DNA of 64,000 nucleotides from Pycnococcus provasolii (Eukaryota; Chlorophyta; Pseudoscourfieldiophyceae; Pseudoscourfieldiales): contig CP150558.1 in the NCBI GenBank assembly GCA_049487715.1, forward strand, positions 496,001-560,000. The letters are read 5' to 3'. The notes below the pieces were generated by a model, which saw only the letters and a program-made list of their open reading frames with translations, ran no database searches and was not told the DNA's origin. Below, piece after piece: positions 1-10,100 of the stretch (position 1 is its first letter; each line of letters opens with the position of its first letter). Made by a program: the position numbers and the translations under genes.

Positions 1-2026
1 ACGCCGTATCTGCTGAATTCAGGCTAACCTGGGAATTCTTAGTGAACCCAAACGAGTTACTGTCCCATTTGTACCAGTAAGCTCCGTTTTTTAACGTCGG
101 GGAATTCGAATTGGGAAGGCTGTTCAAGTCAGACACAGAGATGGCTGCTGAGACGATATGTTTATTATCCTGCGAATCATAGGCCATGAAGAGCGCGTAA
201 GTGTAGGCACTGCATGAATTGACTTGTGTTGTATCTGATGAATAAGAGTATGGTTGGTCAGATTGCAGCGTCCAAGAGCCCACGCTCAAGGATTCTGCTT
301 CGCAAATGGACATCGCACCCGAGGTGCTGGTACCTAGAACTGCTGGAGGTGGTGAAGGTGGAGGAGATGGAGGTGGAGATGGAGGTGGAGATGGAGGTGG
401 AGGAGATGGAGGTGGAGATGGAGGTGGTGAAGGTGGAGGAGATGGAGGTGGAGATGGAGGTGGCGAAGGTGGAGGAGATGGAGGTGGAGATGGAGGTGGT
501 GAAGGTGGAGGAGATGGAGGTGGAGATGGAGGTGGTGAAGGTGGAGGAGATGGAGGTGGAGATGGAGGTGGTGAAGGTGGAGGAGATGGAGGTGGAGATG
601 GAGGTGGTGAAGGTGGAGGTGGAGATGGAGGTGGTGAAGGTGGAGGAGATGGAGGTGGAGATGGAGGTGGAGATGGAGGTGGAGATGGAGGAGGGAACGG
701 CGGTGGCGGAGGTGCCTGAAATCCAGACCCGTCATTCGCAGCACAGTACGCGATGGATGCCTTCCAGCATGCTGCACTAGCCGCTGCATTCCCCATGACG
801 CCCGCACATGCCGTGCAAGGGCAGTCTACGGTGCGGTATGCCACATCCGGACAATCGAAGGGGCAGGAGCCGTCCGAGTTCCAAATCGACGTCGAGCTCT
901 GGAGCATCTTACGTCGGGGTGCGAACGCGGATAACTTGCGATGCGCTTGCTCCGCCGTGCCACCGAGTTCAGTCGCGTTGGATGTCTTCATGCCGCGCCG
1001 AACGCTCGCTTCGACGGGAAGCTGTATAGACGCTCGTTTCGGGGTTTCGCAGTAACCCCACGCTGACGCGTTCAGCACGACTCGTGTGCCAAGCGTTCCA
1101 TTCTCGGCAGCCTCACGAGCGGCGAGCACACCCTGCGAGTCAACGACGCCGCTGTCGAGCACCAGTCCCGCGGTGCGTCCCGCGGGGTCGCCGTCGACGC
1201 GAAGGTACCACTGGCCAGCTTTGAGCGTCGTCGCCTCGCTCGTTCCGCCCTCCCCCCTCGGGAAGGGCACGCCGCCAGCTGGGAACAGGCAGAGGTCGTC
1301 GTAGCCGGCACCTAGCCTGTCTTCGTCAATGCGGCAGAGGTTCCACGTCGCGACCTCCTGCAGCTGGTCCTCAGAGAGCGCGGGGTGGCGAAAGTCGTTC
1401 GTCACGCGCACGAGGGTGGGCACCGCGTCCTTTGCAACACCGCAGTCCGCGCGGCACCCGAACCGATCATTTCCGTAGCTCGGTTCCTCGTACGGCTCTT
1501 CGCAGATGCCGTCGCCACAGACGGGGTCGCGCCAGCCTGGCTGTACGGCGACTTTCAAGAGCCACGTGAGTGGGCCGTCGTGGCCGTTCACAGGCGCTCT
1601 GTCTTGTATCAGGGCGGCTGGCTTCACGTATTTGGTTATTGCGCGTTCCGTCGCTGTTCTCGCGCCATACATTTCATAAGGCCTTAGCTGCACCTGTATG
1701 AGCGCCAGGTACGTTGTTAAGAGTATGAACCACGCCACGAACCGGACGAACGGTGCGTATGTGTCGACGAGTCCTCGAAATTGCCTCGACGCGTTGACGA
1801 GCACGTCACTCCACGTGAATACGTCGTGTTTCAAGACTGCGACACGTCTTTGAGATGCGGTTTTTGCCAGCTTTGCCTGCTTCAAGTCGTTGAGGGTTGA
1901 GTAGAGCTGCGCGCTGCTCTTAAAGTCGCGCCATTCGAATGCTTTGCCCCGTGTTGTTTGAGGAGACGGCGACGACGACGACGCGTTCTTGTCGACTGAC
2001 GCGGTGTATTCCGTCGGCATCTTCAT
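1..2026 (-). CDS. Membrane-anchored Pro/Ser-repeat surface protein, 5' part (runs off the window)
   Basis: An open frame starts at the ATG at 2026, has an upstream in-frame TGA, and stays open for 675 codons to base 1, so the gene continues left of the window. Residues about 1-90 are polar. Residues about 92-113 form one hydrophobic membrane segment. Then comes a Cys cluster (about 170-195: VCGDGICEEPYE, followed by GCRADCG), a second Cys-rich stretch (about 384-430), and a long PPS/PPPS repeat (about 438-560), with a further non-repeat region to the edge. The layout suggests a type II membrane protein with an extracellular, probably hydroxyproline-glycosylated, spacer like those of green algal wall proteins. 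That role is inference; I do not recognise the family. An RRKMLQ motif near residue 370 resembles the KRHLL motifs of the surface pair at 42-48 kb. The opposite-strand Gly/Glu/Asp frames over the repeat are shadows. Confidence 0.75.
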   Translation of the reverse strand, partial: MKMPTEYTASVDKNASSSSPSPQTTRGKAFEWRDFKSSAQLYSTLNDLKQAKLAKTASQRRVAVLKHDVFTWSDVLVNASRQFRGLVDTYAPFVRFVAWFILLTTYLALIQVQLRPYEMYGARTATERAITKYVKPAALIQDRAPVNGHDGPLTWLLKVAVQPGWRDPVCGDGICEEPYEEPSYGNDRFGCRADCGVAKDAVPTLVRVTNDFRHPALSEDQLQEVATWNLCRIDEDRLGAGYDDLCLFPAGGVPFPRGEGGTSEATTLKAGQWYLRVDGDPAGRTAGLVLDSGVVDSQGVLAAREAAENGTLGTRVVLNASAWGYCETPKRASIQLPVEASVRRGMKTSNATELGGTAEQAHRKLSAFAPRRKMLQSSTSIWNSDGSCPFDCPDVAYRTVDCPCTACAGVMGNAAASAACWKASIAYCAANDGSGFQAPPPPPFPPPSPPPSPPPSPPPSPPPSPPPSPPPPSPPPSPPPSPPPSPPPSPPPSPPPSPPPSPPPSPPPSPPPSPPPSPPPSPPPSPPPSPPPSPPPSPPPSPPPPSPPPSPPPSPPPSPPPAVLGTSTSGAMSICEAESLSVGSWTLQSDQPYSYSSDTTQVNSCSAYTYALFMAYDSQDNKHIVSAAISVSDLNSLPNSNSPTLKNGAYWYKWDSNSFGFTKNSQVSLNSADTA
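340..712. repeat. GGA-GGT-GGA-GAT minisatellite encoding PPSP repeats
   Basis: A degenerate tandem array of GGTGGAGATGGAGGT-type units fills the segment. Read on the minus strand it encodes PPS/PPPS repeats of the flanking gene. Unit order varies (GAT, GAA and GGA variants), which suggests slippage or unequal exchange. Confidence 0.9.
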
Positions 2027-2239
2027 TTCCAAGGTTCAGGTTGATATTTCTGACACAGGACGTGAACTCCTCCTGAAGCAGCGCGAAGCAACTTGGGTGG
2101 CAGCGCGAAGTTCTACACCAAGAAACAGCCTGCTTACCTTACAACAACCCACGGTGATGAATGAATGAACCAGAAATCCAGAAAACCTGAAATCCGAAAC
2201 GTGCTTAACCTTATTTGAAACTACCCGTACTTACCAGGA

Positions 2240-2395
2240 GTTTGAAAAACTCACGAGATACGATACGAACGGATACGATAAGGATAAGGATACGATAAGG
2301 ATACGATAAGGATACGATAAGGATACGAACACGACGAGATACGGACACGGACACGGACACGGACACGGATACGGACACGGATACGGCCGCTTGCT
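2240..2395. repeat. Short tandem repeats, GGATACGATAA then GGACAC
   Basis: Upstream of the minus-strand surface-protein gene there are about five copies of a GGATACGATAA-like unit, then a run of (CGGACA)n/(CGGATA)n. No coding potential is evident. This is simple-sequence promoter-side DNA. Confidence 0.85.
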
Positions 2396-3580
2396 AATCT
2401 TTTGCAATCAAGTCAAATGGGAAATGGTTGGCGTCTGCTGCGTGTGCAAGCCCGAAAATGAGCTCGCTTCAAGCGAGGAGCTCTCTTCAAGCGTGCTCAT
2501 CGCCTCATCATTTCCTCTCCAGAGCTCTCTTCAGACAGCTAATGCATTCCCACTTCCCAGATGCGCGATCAACGCGAAACCTTCCAGTGGCCGAACTTCT
2601 CTCTCTCTCTCTCTCTGTTCTCTTCTCGCGAGCTCTCTGTGTCTCACTGTGTCTCGCTCTCGGAGAGCTTCGGAGAGCTCTCGGGAGAACCTCTCTGGAC
2701 TCTGGAGACGGGAGACGCACACACGTGGTGACTGGCTAGTACTACGTGGTGATCAGACGTTGGCCTGGCTGCCTGGCGGTGTTAGTGGTATGGTATGTTC
2801 ACTCCTCCGCTCCATCGGGAAATCCTGGCGCTGCGCTCAATGCGCTCATTGCGCTCATTGCGCTGGCGCTCCCCTAAAGTACTCTCTCTCTCTTTCTTTT
2901 CTTTCTGGAACTGTCGCTCTGTTCGACTTCTCTCTCAACGTGTCCTACCTACCATCCTATAACTTACTCCACCGCATAGGTAGCTTGCTACCTCTAGCTA
3001 GAGTAGGCTTTAGGCGAGACCATTGGTCCGTGGTGGCCACTTGGGCACCTGGTTCGCCCAAGATGGCAAGATCACCTGGCAAGATCCCAACCCCCAAACT
3101 AAAATTTACCTCCAAACCAACGGAGTCCTTGAGTGGCAGTATGGCAGTATGCGCCAGATGTATGGACCAGATGTTGGTATAGCAGCGAAGCCAACAGGAC
3201 AAACTCTCCCAGCCAACCAAGCAAGCAAGCAACGCAAATACGAAATGACCAGCCAGTCCCGTGACCCGTTCCAGGAGGCCAGTCCCTCTATCTGGCTCGT
3301 TCGTAGGAGCCAGTCCAGGAGACCTGTCCAGGAGAGGTGTCCATGAGCAAACCAACTGAGCAAACCTACTGAGCAAAAAGGGGTGAGCCAACATGAACCC
3401 CCCAACATGCTAACCCCTAGACTAAAGTAAAGTGTTCAAACCCCGAATCGGATTTCTTGGAGGTTCCCTTGGAGGTTCGTTCCAGTTCCGGATAATTTCG
3501 ATCTCTCCCGCCCCCTATTCCCCATTCCGCCCCTCTCCGCATCGCATGCATCGATCCCGCGTATCTCATCATTCCGCAGC
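2396..3580. other. Intergenic, low-complexity; no gene seen
   Basis: The stretch holds CT/GA microsatellites (around 2598-2620 and 2885-2905), short direct repeats such as GCGCTCATT (around 2837-2866), and GAGCAAACC/AACTGAGC-type repeats (around 3340-3380). The open frames here are Ser/Leu/Arg-rich from simple sequence and show no recognisable domain. I see no gene. Confidence 0.6.
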
Positions 3581-6061
3581 ATGCCTCTGATGATGTCGTG
3601 TACTCCTCCCTTGGGGAGCATGCCGTGTACTATGGCGTCGGCCATGTCACCTAGGGGCTTGCACCTTCCTCGTCGTCGTCCTCACTCTCACTCTCGTTTC
3701 TCTCGTCACTTTCGTCACTTTAAGAGTCACTTCTTGGTCCATGCACGGCCTTTGTCATCACCTTCTTCTGATTCTGCTCTTCGTACGGGACGTCCTGTGC
3801 GTCCTTCTAAGAGAGCGGAAGTTGCTCTAAAAGATGCGCTGGATCTTGCCGCGTGTGCTGTCTCACCTCTTGGGCTTGCTGGGGAAGATGGGGAAGATTA
3901 TGATCTTGGGGAAACCGACCTAGACATCCAAGAGGACATGCAGGGACGCACCGCGCGCGTGTTTGTCGCACGCGTCGGCGCAGCAGGACTCAAGTCGCAG
4001 TACCAGAGAAACACAACCTTGCCGCCGGGAACGCTAGTTGCAGTCAAAACGCCAATCACACCGCCCAAGTCTTTCGACACCATCGAGGAGCTGCAGCAGG
4101 AACTTGGACTCTGGCTCGCGGTGAACGGCGCGAAAAATATTGTCAGACTGCACGCCGTCTACCCGCCAGACCCCGCGACGTGGGGAACCACGGACGAACC
4201 CGTGTGCTTCATCGCGGAACTGTGCGAGGCGGGGAACGTCAGAGACGCGCTGTGCTCAAAGCAGTGGGATGACACGCCCAAAATAGACGTGCCCGCGCTC
4301 GCGCAGGATCTCGCAAGCGCCGTCGCGCAGTGCCACGAAGCCGGACTCGTGCACCGAGACATAAAGACGCCCAACGCACTCCTGACGTGGGACTACGAGC
4401 AGGGGCGAACGGTGTGTAAGCTATGCGACATGGGGTCGGCCGTGCGCATGACGGATGCTCAGGCGGTCGCCGCGAAGTGGTGCGAACTCACGCCCGAGGA
4501 ACAAAGGAGCAAACGACGCGAGCAGAAGAGAATCGGGTGGAAGCCGTCGGGTACGCTTCTTTGGATGGCACCGGAAGCTTTAACGCCGTACTGGGAAAAG
4601 CGCGACGAGGTGCTGCAGCCTGAGACTGCGGATGCCGTAATCGGGGCGGAGGCGGCGCGCGCCTCCGACGTGTGGGCTCTCGGAGTGTGCGTTTGGGAGA
4701 TGCTTGCACGTCAGCTGCCTCTCCTCCCATCCGCGGGATTGCCCCCGACGCGCGACACGTGGAGAGATACGCTCGCGTCTGGCGAAAGGTGGCCATTGCC
4801 CGAAGGGACGTCATCCGAACTTGCCGCATGGCTTGCCGCATGCTGGCTTGACGACGTGGCATCGCGTCCGAGCGCCGAAGATGCTCAGACGACGCTTGCC
4901 GCCCTCGGCGACAACTGGGACAGCAACGGCATGGTCGCCGCGACAGCGGCCGCCGCCAGGGAAGAATTGAGCCGACGCGGCCGTGCGGAGCGCTGGAAAG
5001 TGGAGCTGACGCAGTGCCACGCGAAATTCGGAGGCAGGTGCGAAATCACGGTGGACAGGGACATGCAAGCGCCTTCGGACCGACGCATCACGGCTGATGG
5101 AGAGCGCGTGGATGTCAAAACACGCGCTGCCGGCGCGCCCATGGAGGTGCGATTTTCCGGTGTCATCGTCGGCGTGCGCTCAGATTCGTGTGCGGAGGAG
5201 GTAGACGAGGCTTGGCGCGCCCTTGGTAGTCCCGAAAGTCTCGAGCCAGGCACGGCTGCCGGAGAGGGTTACGATGCCGCAGACATCGACGCGCTTGTGG
5301 ATCTGCTGCCCGATCGACCCGGGTGGGCAGTGCGTGAGCGTGGCGAACCCGCATTCTTCGACATGGGAGGTTGCACGAGAGCCCCGGCGCGACCGCGAGT
5401 TGGCGAGGCGAATCTTGAAATTGCCTTTATTGTCCCGTCTTTCCCTCGCGAATCGGGATTTATCTTGAGGTGCGTGGAAGGACACGATCTTGCCGTGCGC
5501 GTTAACAGGACAAGAATCGAGCCCGGTGAGGCTGTGAGTGTAGCTGCTGGAGATAGCATTCGTGTCGGGCGCATGCTAGTCGACCTAGCGGCGGTGCCAG
5601 ACAGCGAGCTGGAGGCTGCGCAAGCGATCGCCACGATTGACGACGACGAGATTGACGAGCCGGCGGATGCTGTGCTGCAGGAGGAGGAGGAAGAAGAGGA
5701 GGAGGATCCCGCCACGCCTGACGACTCGAACACCAAGTCTGAAGCAGTGCTTTTGTGGGTGGATGGTGCGAGCGGCGAAGCGAAGCGACTGGAACTTGAA
5801 CCGGATATTCCCGGCGAGATCAAAATTGGACGCGATCCAATGTGCGATGTGCGATTGAGCGGGTGCGATGCGGTCAGCCGACTTCATTGCAAGCTAAAGT
5901 ATGAACGCGGAGCATTTCGCATTACCGATGTTTCGGCAAATGGAACAAGTGTCAACGGCAAGAGACTCCGTTCAGGGAGGCCGCGCGCATTGGTATCAGG
6001 TGATGAGATTAAACTCGCCACTGGAGATAAGGGCGCTCAGATAAGTTTCGTCGATGTGTAA
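3581..6061 (+). CDS. Protein kinase-like protein with C-terminal FHA domain, possibly plastid-targeted
   Basis: The 826-residue frame begins with an Arg/His/Ser-rich stretch (about 1-80) that looks like a plastid or mitochondrial transit peptide. A kinase domain follows at about 110-440: the VAIK-type lysine lies in LVAVKTP (about 153), the catalytic loop is HRDIKTPN (about 258), and the APE motif is in WMAPEAL (about 327). The Mg-binding motif reads DMG rather than DFG (about 283). The C-terminus (about 744-826) is a forkhead-associated domain with IGRDP, SRLHC and NGTSVNG, which binds phosphothreonine. The middle (about 490-720) may hold a second, diverged FHA-like fold and ends in an acidic Glu run. 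A Ser/Thr kinase that docks on phosphorylated partners is likely, but substrates are unknown. It ends 133 bp from the TAF1 stop, tail to tail. Confidence 0.85.
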   Translation: MPLMMSCTPPLGSMPCTMASAMSPRGLHLPRRRPHSHSRFSRHFRHFKSHFLVHARPLSSPSSDSALRTGRPVRPSKRAEVALKDALDLAACAVSPLGLAGEDGEDYDLGETDLDIQEDMQGRTARVFVARVGAAGLKSQYQRNTTLPPGTLVAVKTPITPPKSFDTIEELQQELGLWLAVNGAKNIVRLHAVYPPDPATWGTTDEPVCFIAELCEAGNVRDALCSKQWDDTPKIDVPALAQDLASAVAQCHEAGLVHRDIKTPNALLTWDYEQGRTVCKLCDMGSAVRMTDAQAVAAKWCELTPEEQRSKRREQKRIGWKPSGTLLWMAPEALTPYWEKRDEVLQPETADAVIGAEAARASDVWALGVCVWEMLARQLPLLPSAGLPPTRDTWRDTLASGERWPLPEGTSSELAAWLAACWLDDVASRPSAEDAQTTLAALGDNWDSNGMVAATAAAAREELSRRGRAERWKVELTQCHAKFGGRCEITVDRDMQAPSDRRITADGERVDVKTRAAGAPMEVRFSGVIVGVRSDSCAEEVDEAWRALGSPESLEPGTAAGEGYDAADIDALVDLLPDRPGWAVRERGEPAFFDMGGCTRAPARPRVGEANLEIAFIVPSFPRESGFILRCVEGHDLAVRVNRTRIEPGEAVSVAAGDSIRVGRMLVDLAAVPDSELEAAQAIATIDDDEIDEPADAVLQEEEEEEEEDPATPDDSNTKSEAVLLWVDGASGEAKRLELEPDIPGEIKIGRDPMCDVRLSGCDAVSRLHCKLKYERGAFRITDVSANGTSVNGKRLRSGRPRALVSGDEIKLATGDKGAQISFVDV

Positions 6062-6194
6062 CAAAATTTCTTTAACACTATCAAAACAAAAAAGGTGGTT
6101 TGCCACGATGATAATCTTGGTGTGGAGAGCGTGTTTGAAAATTGGTGTTTGATAGTATTATATACTGCATGTAACTTCAATTTTTTACTGTACT

Positions 6195-7072
6195 TTACAA
6201 TTGTGTTGGTGGTAGTTGTGGAGCCGATGCAGCAACTCCAGCACCAGCACCAGCACCACCACCACCTCCACCTCCAGCATCAGCATCACCTCCAGCTCCA
6301 GCACCACCTCCAGCATCAGCACCAGCACCATCCTCGTCGTCGCCGCCGTCTGCGGCAGCGTTCAAATGATGAAGCTTCACATTCAAGTTCGCATTGCTCG
6401 AAATCTCGCCATTCGCAAACTCCACGAGTCGGTCGGCATATGGTGCAATATCTGGATTTTTGTAGACAGCGTCTGGGTTGTCGTTGTAATCGTGTGCAGC
6501 CTTGGCAATAGCACGGATGTCAGTCATGAAAGACTCCTTGCTGTCATAGTGCTGCTTTACGCACTTATCCTGAATTTTTTTCAGAAACATCGGATTGGAC
6601 ACAAATTTGTGGTAGTCTGGCACAAGTTTCTTAGGCACAGCCTTGGTAAAGATTTCATAATCTTTGGTGAAGAAACGCGCGAGAGACAAGAGCTCGTCGT
6701 TGAACTCCTTTCTCGCCTTTTCGTACTGGCTGCTCACACCACGACTCTTTTGTCGCTGCGTCTTGCGCCCATCGCCAGGCAAACTGTAGTTCTTGGTGTA
6801 GAGCTCCGAGTCCTCCTCAGCTTTCGGGCGCTTCAGCTGTGCGGCGCTCGGCGCCCGTTGGAGCGCGACACCACTAAGTTTGAGCTTTAAACTCGGGCGC
6901 GGCTGACCGCCATCCTGTGCAGCAGGTACAGGTGCGGCAGCAGCCTCCACAGCCTCTGGAGCAGCTGCAGCGTTAGCAGTGGCACCGCCACCGCCGCCGC
7001 CGCCGCCAACAGCTTCTCCTTCACCCCGCGCTTCACGAGGGCGCTTGAAGCCGAGTTTCACGGGTGGTATCG

Positions 7073-7104
<32 letters not shown>

Positions 7105-10100
7105 GTAGATGGTGGCGGCGGCGCCACAGGATGTGTCCTTGTAGCATCACCAACTTTTTTCTTCAAGAGGTCACGTGTCGAACCGCCGCCGCCACGCGAT
7201 TTGTTGAGAGCACGATTCGTTGACTTGGCACCTTTTTGATCGTCCGGTGGTAGATCTCTAGCGAACGAGGTAATCTTGAACATTTTAGACACTCCACCAA
7301 TTTGAATCCTTTCCTTCCTTCCATATTTCTTGTCAATGATTGCACGCACGTCGGATACTACCATCGGCGCTACAATCGCGTACTCAGCCAGCTTCGCACT
7401 GGCCTTTTCACGAGCCTCTTCCCGCTCCGGATTGTAGCGTTCCAAAGCGGCAACGTTCTTCATGTGCACGATGTGGCGCACGCGCTCCGTTGCCTCCATT
7501 GGTTTAGCTGGTGCCGATGCAGACGCGTCGCCATTTGTACCAGACGGCTTCGAAGTAGTCCCACTAGCACCGCCAGCGAACATGGCGCGTAGCGCTTCAA
7601 AATCTGCACGCTCCTTCGCCTCCGGATCCGCCGACGGCGCGGCGGTGCGAGCATTCCCATCCTCATCCTCAGGATCGACGTCCTCCGTTTCACGTACAGG
7701 AAGTGGCGGCGGCGGATCGGTCCGTGACAGCATGCTTCGCTGCTTCGAGAAGATACGGTCCAGTGCCTGAAGCAGCTTTGTCCTTTGCTCATTTTGGCTT
7801 ACGCGCTTCTCACGAGCGAAGCGGCTCGTTCCCTGCTTATCGTTGCCGCCAGCAGCAGCTTCCGATGCATATTTGCGAATTGCCCTGATGCGGTCCCAGC
7901 GCGCCATACCCTTGATCGATTCATCTGTCTCACCGTACCCTTTCAAGATCTCAACCATCTGCGGCATCGTTAGGCGGCGCAGGTCCGCGTCCGAGTTCTG
8001 GATTTGCGATGGCTGCTTGATCTGCGACTTCTTCCTCTTCTTCCCCGGCTCCTCGTCGCCGCCATCCTCCGGTTCCTTGCCCTTGTCTCCTGCCGCCGAT
8101 GGAGGTTGCGGTGCACCCTCCACCTCCATAGGCTCAGCAGCAGCAGTCGACACCTTGGGTGCCCTTTGTCGCGCTCTCGACGGCGCTGTTGCCTGATCAC
8201 CACCCATTAACGCAAGACATGCATCGCCAGCCACGAGATGCAAAGCGGTCAGCGCCTCCTTGGAGTCATTGAGACTGCCTGGCTCGAGAGCATGCAGACC
8301 ACTTCCTGCTCCTGATCTATCGCGGCCCCCGCTTCTGTCGCGCGGCACCCACGCTTTCAGCAAGTTAAAAATGTGAGGACGGCCGAACGACGGATGCTCC
8401 TCGCTGCCATAGCCGGTTCCCTTGAGCAGCCCCTTCTGGTCATGCCAAGCTTCTCGGTACTGTGTGACCCATGACCATGGGCTCATGTGCAGTTCCTCCT
8501 CGAGGCGGCGCGCTGCGCGCAGATGCGGGGGGATCGGAGTTGCAGATTTTGGCGCAGGAAGGCGCTGCCTATTCTTCATGAATCTGCGCGGCACTGCAGA
8601 AATCTCTGGGCTTGTCGACGAGGCTGCACATGGCCTAACCGTCCACTGGCTAATTGGCTGCACCCCGGAGAGCAGCGCTCGAGCTTTCCGCACGTCGTCG
8701 GTCTGTACGAGCATGCTGATGCCAACACTGCGAAGGTGCACAAGACCTGCGCGCATTGCTTCCAGGGCGCAGAGCTTCTCGAGCGAGCACGTCTCTGCAA
8801 TCTCTTGGTCTTCTCGCAGGCGAAACTCCGGCTTCTTGTAGAACATGGCTTCTTTTGTTGCATAAGGCTGGATCGCATTCTCACGATTCAGAATTCTTTC
8901 CACGTGTCTTTGAGCAGACTCGCACAGGTCTGCGTAGTCCTCGTCAACAAATCGGCGGAGACTCCTGCTCTCGGTGAGATCAAGAGTGTATCCGCGCATG
9001 TGATCATCGCGTCCTCCAGCAGCTCGCGGCTCCATGCTCTTGGTGAGAGCTTCAGAAAAGTTTGTGTCGATATCGAGATCGAGCTTCTCGTAGTGCTTCT
9101 CCTTGCCATTGCAAAGCCAGGGGAAGCTGCGAATGAGAGCATTCATTTCCACGCCTGGTTGGTTTTTCTTCTTGTACTCCTTGCGGAATTCTTTATACGC
9201 GTATGCCTTGACTGCGTCTTCGTAGCACTTTGATGCTTCCTCCGTGTGCGGCTCCGGAATTTTGGGTCGCTCCAGAGGCTGGCTCTGGCCAAGCGACGCC
9301 GCCTGGTCAATTTCACGTATGTAGTATCGCCCATCCGGCCGCCGGATCAGAAGGAAGTCGTTCAGCTCCGTTGCCTCGCAGGCCACATCCGCATCTGGGT
9401 CATTCGCCAAAATATCGCCCTCCATTTTATCAGCATCGTCGTCATCGTCGTCGCCGTCAAGATTTTCAGCATCCCACTCAGCCTCCTTCGCAGCCACCGC
9501 TGCATCCGCCGCTGCCGCCTCTCTTGCAGCCTTTTTGGCAGCCTCCCGTGCAGCAATACCGCCATGTCGGTGGTAGGTGTGCCTCGACAGAGTCGTTTCG
9601 AAGCACGGTATCGAGTCGCCAGGGTTCATGATACCGAGCAGTGGGCCCGGCTCATCGGTAAGGGTCACGACATGACCAGGTGCCACGTCCGGTGGCGGCA
9701 GATCGGAGTCGGTGTCCTGCGACGAAGCCACGGCGCTGCGTCTGTGGTATGTGACAATGTTCGCTCCCATACCAAGATTTGGAAGCAAAGGAGGTCGCTC
9801 CTCGACCACGTGCTCGACGACGTGGCTGTATCCCACAGGCTCCTCCGCGAGACTCAGATGTCTGCTGAACGTAAAAGCGTACGGAGCGCTCTGATGGTCC
9901 GTCGCGGGTGGCCTAATGTTATGCGATCGCAGCGGTGCCACGAATGTGAAGGCAACATAGACGTGCATGTCCTTGTAGCAGTGTGGGAGGTCGCGCAGCG
10001 GCAAATCCGCATCGAGCGTGATAGGCTCATATGGCCTTGATTTCTGCACACTGCCGAAATCCAAGCTCTGGCCTGATGTCAACCTCATCCTAAGGGCGGG

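Noticed and set aside
334-807. His/Leu repeat frame (minus) and Gly/Glu/Asp frames (plus) over the minisatellite
   Set aside because: They are other frames of the PPS-coding minus-strand gene, which is open across the full stretch with better flanking protein sequence.
2391-3182. 263-residue plus-strand frame
   Set aside because: It spans CT microsatellites and short direct repeats, has no ATG-supported domain and a composition set by simple sequence.
3425-3450. tRNA T-loop-like GTTCAAACCCC
   Set aside because: There is no upstream A-box and no cloverleaf pairing.
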